This document shows, piece after piece, positions 44,781-53,163 of a DNA stretch of 64,000 nucleotides. The notes under the pieces are model-generated. The model saw nothing but the letters and a program-made list of their open reading frames with translations. It was not told the DNA's origin and did not search any database. The position numbers were made by a program, and so were the translations under genes. Each line of letters begins with the position of its first letter. Within the stretch, counting starts at the first letter, position 1. Source of the DNA: CAWDLX01 sp963753485 (lineage in GTDB: Bacteria; Actinomycetota; Actinomycetes; Mycobacteriales; Micromonosporaceae); contig CAVWCL010000008.1 in the NCBI GenBank assembly GCA_963753485.1, positions 310,001-374,000 on the forward strand. The letters run 5' to 3'.

Positions 44781-44816
44781 GTGGGCGGAGCCGGTCGAAA
44801 CCGCCTCCGCCCACGC
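44781..44816. terminator. Long perfect hairpin after the NB-ARC gene
   Basis: CGTGGGCGGAG (44781-44791) pairs with CTCCGCCCACG (44806-44816), with an inner CGGT/ACCG stem closing a CGAA tetraloop. No T-run follows. The rest of 44758-45097 has no gene. Confidence 0.75.
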
Positions 44817-45097
44817 GCACCGGCTCGGTCGATCCCCCAGTGCCTTGGCTGGCAAGGCAAACCCGGCCATCGGCCGCGCCGTCCCTCGCGCCCACCGCTG
44901 GGCACCATAGCCCGATGGCCCGCCGCGTCTGTCCACGTTGCACGGCATCTGCGGGCATATTGCCAGGCGATTCTGCCGCCGTTCCTGCCGGAGGGGCCTG
45001 CGGGCGTGGGACCAACGGTGACCGTCAACGGGCCGGCCAACCCTGCCGGAGATCCGTCCCCGACCACTAGCCTGTGGAGACCGACCCGGGAGTGTGC

Positions 45098-46573
45098 ATG
45101 ATCGTTACTGACCGGCCGACCACCTTCAGCCGGGACGACCGCCGTCGCTTTCGTGAGAAGGTCCGTTGTGGTCTGGGCGTCTTCGCCCAAGTGCTCGACC
45201 AGTTCCGGTTCGATCCGCATACCCGGATGGTCGGACTCGAGCTGGAGCTCGACCTGGTCGACGGGACCGGGGTGCCCGCCATGCGCAACGCCGAGTTCCT
45301 CACCGCCCTGTGCGACCCGGCCTTCAAGGCCGAGCTGGGGGCATACAACGTGGAGATCAACATCACTCCCCGGCTGATCGGTGGCAGCGGGTTCGCCGAT
45401 TTCGAGGCGGATCTGCGCGGCCGGTTGGCCGCCGCGTCGGCGGTGGCCGCACCGATGGACCTCCGGTTGGTGTTGACCGGAATCCTGCCGACCGTCGCGC
45501 CCTCGCATACCGTGCGGGACAACATGTCCCGGCGCTCGCGCTACCGGATCCTCAACGACCAGACCATCGACATCCGGGGCGATGACATCACGCTCGACAT
45601 CCGAGGGCCGGAGCACCTGCGGATGGCGTTCGACTCGGTGATGGCCGAGTCGGCGAACACCAGCCTGCAGATCCACCTGCAACTGAGTCCGGACAGCTTC
45701 GCCGGTTACTGGAACGCGTCGCAGGCGATCGCCGGCGTGCAGGTCGCGGTCGGCGCCAACTCACCGTTCCTCTACGGCCGCCGGCTGTGGGACGAGACCC
45801 GGATCCCGCTCTTCGAGCAGGCCGTCGACGAGCGCCCGGCCGAGCTACGCAACCAGGGCGTCCGCCCGCGGGTGTGGTTCGGCGAACGCTGGGTCACCTC
45901 CATCTTCGACCTCTTCGAAGAGAACCTGCGCTACTTCGGCGTCCTGCTACCGACCTGTGACGACGAGGATCCCGAGGCCGTCTTCGCCGCCGGTGGCGTG
46001 CCGAGCCTGTTCGAGTTGCGCCTGCACAACGGCACCATCTACCGCTGGAACCGGCCCGTGTACGACGTGACGAACGGACGCCCGCACGTGCGGGTGGAGA
46101 ACCGAGTGCTGCCGAGCGGCCCGACGGTTGCCGACATGCTCGCCAACGTGGCCTTCTACGCCGGACTCGCCCGGGCGCTCGCCGAGAGCGACCGTCCGGT
46201 GTGGACGCAGCTGCCCTACACCGCGGCGGCCGAGAACTTCCAGCGGGGCAGCCGCTACGGTCTGGGGGCGAGTCTCTTCTGGCCGGGGGAGGGCGACACT
46301 CCGGTGCGCGACCTGGTCCTGCGACGCCTCCTGCCGGTGGCCCACGCCGGGCTCGACTCGCTCGCCGTTGACCCGTCGACCCGTGACCGCCTCCTCGGCA
46401 TCATTGAGGGGCGTTGCGCCACCGGGCACAACGGGGCCACCTGGCAGAGTGCCACGGTCGCCCACCTCGAGGCGCGGGGATCGGGTCGGCGGGCTGCCCT
46501 CGGGGAGATGCTGATGCGCTATCTCACGCTGACCGAGACGAACGAGCCGGTGCACACCTGGCCGATCGGGTAG
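45098..46573 (+). CDS. Glutamate-cysteine ligase-like (GCS2-type) enzyme
   Basis: The 491-residue protein belongs to the carboxylate-amine ligase group: MVGLELELDLVDG with the metal-binding ExE, then GAYNVEINITPR, NTSLQIHLQ, VGANSPFLYGR and the late block HVRVENRVLPSGPT. These enzymes join glutamate to an amine or to cysteine with ATP. No partner ligase lies nearby, so the exact product is open. GGGAG precedes ATG 45098. It converges with the next gene, 4 bp apart. Confidence 0.8.
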   Translation: MIVTDRPTTFSRDDRRRFREKVRCGLGVFAQVLDQFRFDPHTRMVGLELELDLVDGTGVPAMRNAEFLTALCDPAFKAELGAYNVEINITPRLIGGSGFADFEADLRGRLAAASAVAAPMDLRLVLTGILPTVAPSHTVRDNMSRRSRYRILNDQTIDIRGDDITLDIRGPEHLRMAFDSVMAESANTSLQIHLQLSPDSFAGYWNASQAIAGVQVAVGANSPFLYGRRLWDETRIPLFEQAVDERPAELRNQGVRPRVWFGERWVTSIFDLFEENLRYFGVLLPTCDDEDPEAVFAAGGVPSLFELRLHNGTIYRWNRPVYDVTNGRPHVRVENRVLPSGPTVADMLANVAFYAGLARALAESDRPVWTQLPYTAAAENFQRGSRYGLGASLFWPGEGDTPVRDLVLRRLLPVAHAGLDSLAVDPSTRDRLLGIIEGRCATGHNGATWQSATVAHLEARGSGRRAALGEMLMRYLTLTETNEPVHTWPIG

Positions 46574-46577
46574 CCGG

Positions 46578-47708
46578 CTAACGCGGGATCGGCTGGGCCG
46601 CCGGCGCCAACTGATCGGCCCCTGGTGTTGCTCGTGAGCCGGCCGGCACCGCCGCGGTACCGATGGCGGCGCGGGGTGCCGCTGTGCCGATGGCGCGACG
46701 GGGTGCCGCCGGTGCGATCGCGGGCGCGCTCAGGGCCAAGCCCGGTGGCATCGCCCCGTCACCGGTCGGGCTGGGCGGCGTCGCCGACGAGCTGTCCGGC
46801 CGCCGGCGGGGCCGACCCGGGGCACCGCCGAACGCGGCGAACAGCAGGGAGCCGGCCAGACCCGCGATCACCAGATAGGGCGCGGTGTGATACGCGGACA
46901 CCTGCTCGAACGGGGCGGAAGCCGGATCGGGAGCGGCGAGTGCGTAGGCGGCTGCTACCAGCGCCGGCCCGACGCCGCCGGAGACCGCGATGCCGAGGCG
47001 TCCCTCGCCCCGGCCGGCCGCCGGGTAGGCCGCCAGGCCGCCGATCAACAGCGAGACGCCGAGCATGAGCATGGCGCCGGGAAGGTAGTACGAGCTCCAG
47101 ATCGGGCCGCTCTCGGTGAACTTCCACACCGCCGGCGCGGCGTAGCTCATCGGCTGGCCGGTGGCTGACCGGTCGATCAGGACAACGATGCCCAGCGCCC
47201 ACAGCCACCCGGCGGTCGCGATGACATTCGCCGCGATCGCCCGTGACGTGAGCGCGAGCACCGCGATGACGAGACCGAGGACGAGGCCGGCGGCGGCATA
47301 GATGCCGACCAGGAGGTGTGGCGCGAAGTTGCCGGGCACGTGGGCACCGCGGGCGGGCAGCATCAGCAACGGCACCGCGACCACGCCGCCGACGGTGGCC
47401 GCGAGCGCGATGGCCAGCAGCCAGGTGCCCCGCAGGATCGGCCCGCTCTCGCCGCGACCGGCGGCCCGGTCCGCCGCGACGGCGCCGATGACCACCGAGG
47501 TGGCACAGATGAGCACCGTCCAGGCCAGCCCGGCCGACCAGGCGCCGTCGTCGGAGGCCGCAGCCACGGCGACCCCGGTCTTGGCCGCGGCGGCGCCGTT
47601 CCAGGAGACGACACCGAGCCCGTACCCGAGCCCGATCTGCGCCGCGGCGGCTCCGCCGGCGGTCGTGATCGCCCGGGTGACCGAGCGTGCCCAGCCACGA
47701 CGTGCCAT
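46578..47708 (-). CDS. Polytopic membrane protein, unknown function
   Basis: The 376-residue product has about eight hydrophobic segments (for example WTVLICATSVVIGAVAAD, LLAIALAATVGGVVAVPLLM and APYLVIAGLAGSLLFAAFG) and an 80-residue Pro/Ala/Arg-rich cytoplasmic-type tail with repeated AIGTAAPRA-like units. ATG 47708 (MARRGWARSV) is chosen as the start before the first helix. I do not recognise the family. Divergent from the first PASTA gene. Confidence 0.65.
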   Translation of the reverse strand: MARRGWARSVTRAITTAGGAAAAQIGLGYGLGVVSWNGAAAAKTGVAVAAASDDGAWSAGLAWTVLICATSVVIGAVAADRAAGRGESGPILRGTWLLAIALAATVGGVVAVPLLMLPARGAHVPGNFAPHLLVGIYAAAGLVLGLVIAVLALTSRAIAANVIATAGWLWALGIVVLIDRSATGQPMSYAAPAVWKFTESGPIWSSYYLPGAMLMLGVSLLIGGLAAYPAAGRGEGRLGIAVSGGVGPALVAAAYALAAPDPASAPFEQVSAYHTAPYLVIAGLAGSLLFAAFGGAPGRPRRRPDSSSATPPSPTGDGAMPPGLALSAPAIAPAAPRRAIGTAAPRAAIGTAAVPAGSRATPGADQLAPAAQPIPR

Positions 47709-47780
47709 GGCCGGCAGCGTAACCGGGCCGTGCCCGTTCGGGCGACTCGATGCTTGCGCCGGTGGCGGAGACTGGTTGCC

Positions 47781-48446
47781 GTGAGTGCGTACGAGGAGTA
47801 CGAGCCGGACCGCCCGCTCGGCTGGAGTCCGCTGGTGGTCGCGGTGATCGCCACCCTGGTCCTGCTGCTGGGACTGGGTGGAGCCCTGTTCGGGATCCAC
47901 GTGGCGAACCAGAACGCCGCCGCGCTGGGCGTCGGCACGCCGACACCGACGCCACCCGCGACGTCGAACCCCGTGACCACCCCGACCGCCACGGCAGGCC
48001 CGACGGAGACGGGCAGCGCGGGGCCCACGGCGAGCCCGACAGCGACGGGAGAGGCCGCCTTCCCACTGCCTGACCTGGCCGGGCTCACATTCCAGGCCGC
48101 CCGGCAGAAGGTACGCGAGCTGAAGCTGGGTTGGCGGCTGCAGTTCGGCAGCGCCGGCACCGATCCCACCGTGCACGGCAGCGACCCGCCGGCGAACGCC
48201 GCGGTGACGAAGGGCGTTACGGTGAAGATTCTCGTCAGCGGGGCCGCCCCGCTGGTCAGCGTGCCGGACATCCGCAACCAACCGTGCGCTCAGGCGGCGG
48301 ACGCGATCATCGAGGCTGGGCTCTATCCGCATTACGACACGTCGGCGCGGGCCGGCACGGTCGTGACGCAGCTGCCGCTCGCCTCTGATCCGCAGACCTT
48401 GCGGTGGAACGACGAACTGCACCTGCTCTGCAGCGCCGAGCACTGA
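47781..48446 (+). CDS. Membrane-anchored PASTA-domain protein
   Basis: The 221-residue product has a short cytoplasmic start, one membrane helix (SPLVVAVIATLVLLLGLGGA), a Thr/Pro linker and two PASTA-like repeats: LPDLAGLTFQAARQKVREL with DPPANAAVTKGVTVKILV, and VPDIRNQPCAQAADAIIEAG. PASTA domains bind muropeptides or lipid II in kinases and PBPs, but no kinase domain is present here. A pair of cysteines lies in the second repeat. GTG 47781. Confidence 0.78.
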   Translation: MSAYEEYEPDRPLGWSPLVVAVIATLVLLLGLGGALFGIHVANQNAAALGVGTPTPTPPATSNPVTTPTATAGPTETGSAGPTASPTATGEAAFPLPDLAGLTFQAARQKVRELKLGWRLQFGSAGTDPTVHGSDPPANAAVTKGVTVKILVSGAAPLVSVPDIRNQPCAQAADAIIEAGLYPHYDTSARAGTVVTQLPLASDPQTLRWNDELHLLCSAEH

Positions 48447-48496
48447 ACCCGGGCCCAACCCAGGTGCCCGCACCCGTGGTGCCCCGACGTTAGGAA

Positions 48497-48534
48497 GGGC
48501 ACCCTTTACAACTCAAAGCGTTAAGCGGGTGCCC
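48497..48534. repeat. Palindromic element between the PASTA genes
   Basis: GGGCACCC (48497-48504) pairs with GGGTGCCC (48527-48534), with an inner CTTT/AAAG stem, flanked by GTTAGGAA on the left. Its layout resembles short palindromes found repeatedly in Micromonospora-type genomes; it could also terminate the upstream gene. Confidence 0.5.
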
Positions 48535-48631
48535 CTGCAAACGTCGCGGACCCGCCGGTGCCGTCGCCGGGTCGTCGCAAGCCAAGATCTATGCTGTCGG
48601 GCGGACGTTCGCGGACGAAGGGAGCGTGGCG

Positions 48632-49471
48632 ATGGACCAGGCCGGACCGGCAGCGCCGGAGCCCGAGTCCCGCGGCCCCGGGCCCGAGCGACCCGACCCG
48701 GACGCACCGGTCGACCCGTGGGCCGGCGCTGACGGCTCGCCCGATGCCGGACCCGACGCGACCGCGCACGACGGTGCACCCGGGTCGACGCAGCCAGGAG
48801 CATCGGGACCGGAGCCGGCCCTCGACGAGACCGCCGCTGATGTGCCGCCGGTTGGTCCCGGCGGCCCCGGTGTAGTGCCGCCGGTTGGTCCCGGCGGCAC
48901 CGGCGTGCTGCCGGCGGTACCCCCGGAGCCGCCGAAGTGGTCGGCGCGGGCGTCGGTACGCCCGCGTGACGTCGAAGACGGCCTGGTCGACGGCGACGAG
49001 TGGTCGGACTCCGCGCCGCCGCGTGGGGCCTTCTTCCCGGTGCTCATGACGGTTTCCGTAATGATCCTGCTCGCCCTGATCGGCCTGGGTGTGTGGCTGC
49101 TGGTTCGGGGCACGGGCTCACCGCCGCCGCCGTTGGCGAGCGCGACCACCACCACCTCAGCCCACCCGACCACCACGCCACCGCCGACCACGACCAAGCC
49201 GCCCACGACCGCGCCGGTCATGGTGAGCATTCCTGACCTCGCCGGCAAGGACTACGCCGCCGCCGCGGCGGCGTTGCAGACGGTCCACCTCGTCGCGACG
49301 AAGGCGACCGAGCACAGCGACCTCGTGCCGGCCGGTCAGTTCGTGCGTGCGGAACCAGCGGTGGGCAGCCCGGTCCCGGTCGGGTCCACGGTGATCGTGG
49401 TGATCTCCCTAGGTTCGGCCACGCCCACTCCGACGGCGGAACCGACGACGCCGACCGAATCCCCGTCGTAG
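48632..49471 (+). CDS. Membrane-anchored PASTA-domain protein 2
   Basis: The 279-residue product has an acidic Pro/Gly/Asp-rich cytoplasmic part of about 130 residues, including two copies of an 11-residue PPVGPGG-type unit. Then come one helix (VSVMILLALIGLGVWLLV), a Thr/Pro linker and one PASTA domain (IPDLAGKDYAAAAAALQTV, then PAVGSPVPVGSTVIVVIS). ATG 48632 follows AAGGGAG at good spacing; GTG 48626 is too close. Probably related to its upstream neighbour. Confidence 0.75.
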   Translation: MDQAGPAAPEPESRGPGPERPDPDAPVDPWAGADGSPDAGPDATAHDGAPGSTQPGASGPEPALDETAADVPPVGPGGPGVVPPVGPGGTGVLPAVPPEPPKWSARASVRPRDVEDGLVDGDEWSDSAPPRGAFFPVLMTVSVMILLALIGLGVWLLVRGTGSPPPPLASATTTTSAHPTTTPPPTTTKPPTTAPVMVSIPDLAGKDYAAAAAALQTVHLVATKATEHSDLVPAGQFVRAEPAVGSPVPVGSTVIVVISLGSATPTPTAEPTTPTESPS

Positions 49472-49513
49472 CTCATCACTGCGCCCTTGCCGGTCTCACC
49501 AGCGGCGCCGGCC

Positions 49514-50224
49514 TCACCAGCGGCGCCGGCGTACCGCGATCGTCAACAGACCGCTGATGGAGATCAGCAGGCCGGCGAGCCCGGCCGCCACCAACCGCGG
49601 GCCGGCCTGGGCTCCGCCCAGCATGGCCGCGAGCCCGGCGGCCGGCAGCGCCGGCGCGACCGGTGCGCCGGCCGGTGGTCCGCCCGCTGGTCCGGCCGCT
49701 GGTCCGGCCGGCGGAGTGTCCGGGCGGGGGTGGCTGCCGGGCTCGGGAACCCGGTCGGACAACGCGCCCGACGGCGAGCTCGGGTCGGTCCTGACCCGGG
49801 CTACGGGTTGGGGCACCGCCGTCCCGGTCCAGGCGGGGTCCGGTGGCGAGTCGTGGCCGGCATGGTTCCCCGTCGCCGCTGGTCTGCCCGGCGGTCGGGC
49901 CGCGCCGGACCTGGCCGGCCGCGCGGGGGTATGCCGACTGAGCGGCGGGAACACCGAGGTAGGTGCCGCCGCCGAGCCGCCGGCGGCCGGTACCCCCGAC
50001 TCGGGTGATGCCGACTGCGGTGACGTCGGCCGGGTTGGCGTCGGCTCAGAGGCGGCGCCGACGTGGCTGGTTGGCGGCACCGGTCGGGGTCGCGGTTCGC
50101 TGGGGTGCGTCGCGGCCCGCGGCAGGGCGCCGAAGCTGGCGTGCGCCACCCCGAACAGGACGGCACAGGCGGCGGCCGAAACGACCGCCGCCCCGATGGA
50201 CGCGCTGCGTCCCACAGAACCCAT
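49514..50224 (-). CDS. Secreted or surface Pro/Ala-rich protein with C-terminal membrane anchor
   Basis: The 236-residue product has an N-terminal signal-like helix (GAAVVSAAACAVLFGVAHAS), a long Pro/Ala/Thr/Ser-rich middle, and a C-terminal helix (VAAGLAGLLISISGLLTIAV) ending in RRRRW. This is the layout of a wall-spanning surface protein, but no LPXTG motif is seen. GGGGAG precedes ATG 50224. The opposite strand is also open; the ribosome site and topology favour this one. Confidence 0.55.
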   Translation of the reverse strand: MGSVGRSASIGAAVVSAAACAVLFGVAHASFGALPRAATHPSEPRPRPVPPTSHVGAASEPTPTRPTSPQSASPESGVPAAGGSAAAPTSVFPPLSRHTPARPARSGAARPPGRPAATGNHAGHDSPPDPAWTGTAVPQPVARVRTDPSSPSGALSDRVPEPGSHPRPDTPPAGPAAGPAGGPPAGAPVAPALPAAGLAAMLGGAQAGPRLVAAGLAGLLISISGLLTIAVRRRRW

Positions 50225-50356
50225 GGCTTCGCTCCCCAGGTGATGGGGGTCCGAGCGAGCAGGGGTTATGCCGTGGGTACTGATGATCCTAGGTCGACGC
50301 CGGGGCCGGGTGGGCGGGCATCGACGGCTACCACGATCGAACCGGAGGGTGCCGGT

Positions 50357-50596
50357 TCACGGCAGGCGGGCGCCGGTCAGCGCCGCCTCCGCCGGTTCCA
50401 GGCCGGCGAGTTGGACGAAAATGGATCGGCGCTCGACCGCGTCGCCGGAGGTGTCCAGCTGGTATCCATCCAGCCAGGCCCACCCCTCGTAGGTCTGCCA
50501 GTCGTGCATCCGGATCACGCGGAACAGCATCGGTTCGGTGAATTGCACGCTTGCGGCTCGCGTCACGCGCAGAACATCGCCAGACCGAGGTAACAC
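50357..50596 (-). CDS. Small conserved actinobacterial protein
   Basis: The 79-residue product includes LFRVIRMHDWQTYEGWAWLD and GDAVERRSIFVQLAGLE, which I recall in small hypothetical proteins of actinobacteria. GTG 50596 follows GGAAGGGG with six bases spacing; a longer upstream frame is unlikely. Function unknown; it may be a partner of the downstream regulators. Confidence 0.65.
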   Translation of the reverse strand: MLPRSGDVLRVTRAASVQFTEPMLFRVIRMHDWQTYEGWAWLDGYQLDTSGDAVERRSIFVQLAGLEPAEAALTGARLP

Positions 50597-51059
50597 GGTA
50601 TCCCCTTCCCGCTTCCGTGTGTCTCGTGCTGCCTCGGTGGCATTCCCCTCCCCGGCTTGCCACCGACGATGAGCGTTGGCCGGCCGCGCGGTGCCCGGCG
50701 TTTGTGCGACACGGCGGCCCGGCCAACACCCGCTCCCCGGAGTCACCCGGCGCCCGAGTCCTCGTTGACATCGAACGTCGCGGACAATGTCCCGTGGAGC
50801 GCTTTTCTGGCCCTTCGGGTCTTCCACCCCTCGGGCTCTTCTGTCATTGTGATCGACAATGAGTTACCAGGGGTGTACTCACAGCATGACGCAGCGGCTA
50901 TCGGAGGACAAGCGGGACGGCGAACTCCGGACGCACGTCTGCCGCCACCCAGCCGAACGGTCAGTTCCGGCGTGTCATAGACAAATGCGGCTTGATTTCG
51001 CTGGTTGCGGTTCGGCACACTGAACGAGCTCACCAGTCGGGCAGGAAGGGCTCACGGAT
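50597..51059. other. Non-coding gap
   Basis: 463 bp between divergent genes with locally lower GC toward the right end. It probably holds promoters for both sides. I see no gene or clear motif. Confidence 0.4.
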
Positions 51060-51911
51060 GTGACCGGCAGGCGCGGCAGTCCGACGGTGCGCCGTCGCCG
51101 GCTCGGGGCGGAGCTCCGGCGCTATCGCGAGGCGTCGGGATTCACCATTGACTATGTTGCCGAGCAGCTGGACTGCTCGGCATCGAAGATTTCGCGGTTG
51201 GAGACCGGGCAGACCGGCGCCAGTCCGCGTGACGTTCGCGACATGCTGGCCCTCTACCACGTCGCCAGTCCGGAGCTCGACGAACTGGTCGATATTGCCC
51301 GGGAGACCCGCAAGCGGGGCTGGTGGCAGAGCTACGGGTCGGTCCTCACCGGCGCATTCGTCGGTTTCGAAGCGGCCGCTGAAACCATCCGTTCATATGA
51401 GGCGCAATGCATTCCCGGCCTACTGCAAATCGAAGACTATGCCCGTAGCCTGATCCGTGCCAGCCGGCCGGAACCGAGCACGACCGATGTCGACGATCGG
51501 GTTCGGGTGCGGCTGGCACGCCAGGAGCTACTCACCCAGGACGAGCCGGTTGACTTCCGGTGCATCATCGACGAGGCGGCATTGCTGCGTCCCGTCGGTG
51601 GGCACGACGTCATGCGGCGGCAGCTGGAATATCTGGTGATGGTGGCCGAGTGGCCCAACGTGGCCCTGCAGGTGCTGCCACTCGAGGCGGGTGCACATGC
51701 GGGGATGGAGGGCTCGTTCGTCCTGCTCGGGTTCGCCGATGAGGCGGATGCGGACACGGTGTACGTCACGATGGCGACCGGGGGCGTTTTCCAGGAGAAG
51801 GTCGAGGAGATGCTGCGCTACACGACCATCTTCGAGCACCTCCAGGAGATCGCACTATCACCAGGGGATTCGGCCGAGTTCGTCGCCAAAATGGCTAAGG
51901 AGCCGACGTGA
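51060..51911 (+). CDS. XRE-family regulator with DUF5753 domain (Scr1-like)
   Basis: The 283-residue protein has an N-terminal helix-turn-helix (FTIDYVAEQLDCSASKISRL) and a DUF5753 domain (YEAQCIPGLLQIEDYARSLI, then WPNVALQVLPLEAGAHAGM and GSFVLLGF). Such proteins are abundant in Streptomyces and Micromonosporaceae and pair with a DUF397 gene. GTG 51060. The stop overlaps the DUF397 start (GTGA). Confidence 0.9.
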   Translation: MTGRRGSPTVRRRRLGAELRRYREASGFTIDYVAEQLDCSASKISRLETGQTGASPRDVRDMLALYHVASPELDELVDIARETRKRGWWQSYGSVLTGAFVGFEAAAETIRSYEAQCIPGLLQIEDYARSLIRASRPEPSTTDVDDRVRVRLARQELLTQDEPVDFRCIIDEAALLRPVGGHDVMRRQLEYLVMVAEWPNVALQVLPLEAGAHAGMEGSFVLLGFADEADADTVYVTMATGGVFQEKVEEMLRYTTIFEHLQEIALSPGDSAEFVAKMAKEPT

Positions 51912-52132
51912 CGATCACAACAAAGGGCATGACCGTCAACCTCGAGACGGCGCAATGGCGCAAGAGCAGTCGGTCCGGGCCCTACACGGACAACTGCGTC
52001 GAGGTGGCCTTCGTCGACAGCGCCATCGCAGTCCGGGACTCCACAAACCCCGCCGGCGCGGTGCTCGTCTTCACCCCGCAGGAATGGGACGCCTTCGTCG
52101 ACGGCGCCAAGGATGGCGAGTTCGACCTCTGA
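51908..52132 (+). CDS. DUF397 protein (Scc1-like partner)
   Basis: The 74-residue protein shows the DUF397 pattern: AQWRKSSRSGPYTDNCVEVA, then IAVRDSTNPAGAVLVFTPQEW. In Streptomyces the Scr1/Scc1 pair behaves like a toxin-antitoxin-like regulatory couple. Overlap with the upstream gene implies coupled translation. Confidence 0.92.
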   Translation: MTITTKGMTVNLETAQWRKSSRSGPYTDNCVEVAFVDSAIAVRDSTNPAGAVLVFTPQEWDAFVDGAKDGEFDL

Positions 52133-52139
52133 TTCCCCG

Positions 52140-53153
52140 TCAGCGCCCGGTTGGCGTCGGCTCACCGGAGCCGTAGGCCAGCCGGCCGATCTCCGTGAGC
52201 CGGGTCCGGGTGGCGGCGTCGCAGGCCGCGCCGGCGATCCCTGCCTGGTACGCCTGCGCGGGGCCCACGCCCAGGCTCGCCGCCAGCCGGTACTCCTGGC
52301 CGAGGTCGGTGCCGAACATGGCCGGGTCGTCGGTGTTGATCGTGCAGGGCACGCCGGCGGCGCGCAGCCGCGGCAAGGGGTGGCTGGCCAGCGTCCTGAC
52401 CACGCCGGTGCGCAGGTTCGAGGTGGGGCAGACGTCCAGGACCAGGCCCCGGTCGACGATCTCGGCGAGCACGCCGGCGTCCTCGACCGCCCGGATGCCG
52501 TGGCGGATCCGGGCGGGCTGCAGGGACAGGATTTCCCGGATCGAGTCGGGTCCAGCCGCCTCGCCCGCGTGCGGGACGATCGCCAGGCCACCGTCGCGGG
52601 CGATGTCAAAGGCCCGCCGGTACGGCGTGGCCGGCTGGCCGGCCTCCATACCGCCCAGCCCGAGGCCCACGACGCCGCGGTCGGCGTAGCGCACCGCCAG
52701 GCGAGCGACCTCGTCGGCAACTTCCGGATCGAGCCCGCGGTAGAGATCCGGGGTGAAGGCGACCGTGATGCCGTGACGCTCCCGCGCCTCGACCGCCCCG
52801 TCGGTGTAGCCGCCGTAGAGGTCATCGGGTGGTACCCCGCGCAGCATGCGCTCGCCCGGTGAGAAGATCCCCTCCAGGTACACCGCGCCGAACGCGGCCG
52901 CCTCGGCGGCGTAGTCGACCACCACCTGCCGGAAGTCGTCGCGGGTGCGCAGGCAGTTCGTTGTCAGGATCCACACCTCGATGAAGTGTGCGAAGTCGGT
53001 GAACTCGTAGACCGCCGCCAGCTCGGCCTCGGTGTCGGCCGGCAGCGGCTCCCGGTTGCGCCGGGCGATCTCGAGCAGCGTGGACGGCCGGATCGATCCC
53101 TCGAGGTGCACGTGCAGTTCGATCTTGGGTTCGTCGGCCTGCGGGGTACCCAC
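52140..53153 (-). CDS. add: Adenosine deaminase
   Basis: The 337-residue enzyme converts adenosine to inosine. Metal ligands and catalytic residues appear in ELHVHLEGS, IVPHAGEAAG, VCPTSNLRTG and INTDDPAMFG. GTG 53153 is favoured by GAGGTGG five bases upstream; GTG 53162 is possible and nearly touches the glycosyltransferase stop. It is the last gene of a minus-strand run with a polysaccharide transferase and an epimerase, an unusual partner. Confidence 0.92.
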   Translation of the reverse strand: MGTPQADEPKIELHVHLEGSIRPSTLLEIARRNREPLPADTEAELAAVYEFTDFAHFIEVWILTTNCLRTRDDFRQVVVDYAAEAAAFGAVYLEGIFSPGERMLRGVPPDDLYGGYTDGAVEARERHGITVAFTPDLYRGLDPEVADEVARLAVRYADRGVVGLGLGGMEAGQPATPYRRAFDIARDGGLAIVPHAGEAAGPDSIREILSLQPARIRHGIRAVEDAGVLAEIVDRGLVLDVCPTSNLRTGVVRTLASHPLPRLRAAGVPCTINTDDPAMFGTDLGQEYRLAASLGVGPAQAYQAGIAGAACDAATRTRLTEIGRLAYGSGEPTPTGR

Positions 53154-53163
53154 CCGATCCACC

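Noticed and set aside
46759..48066. 435-codon minus-strand open frame across the membrane protein and PASTA gene
   Set aside because: Arg-rich shadow; the neighbouring frame gives coherent membrane helices and PASTA repeats.
49557..50243. 228-codon plus-strand frame opposite the Pro-rich surface protein
   Set aside because: No ribosome site or signal peptide; the minus frame has GGGGAG, a signal-like helix and a C-terminal anchor.
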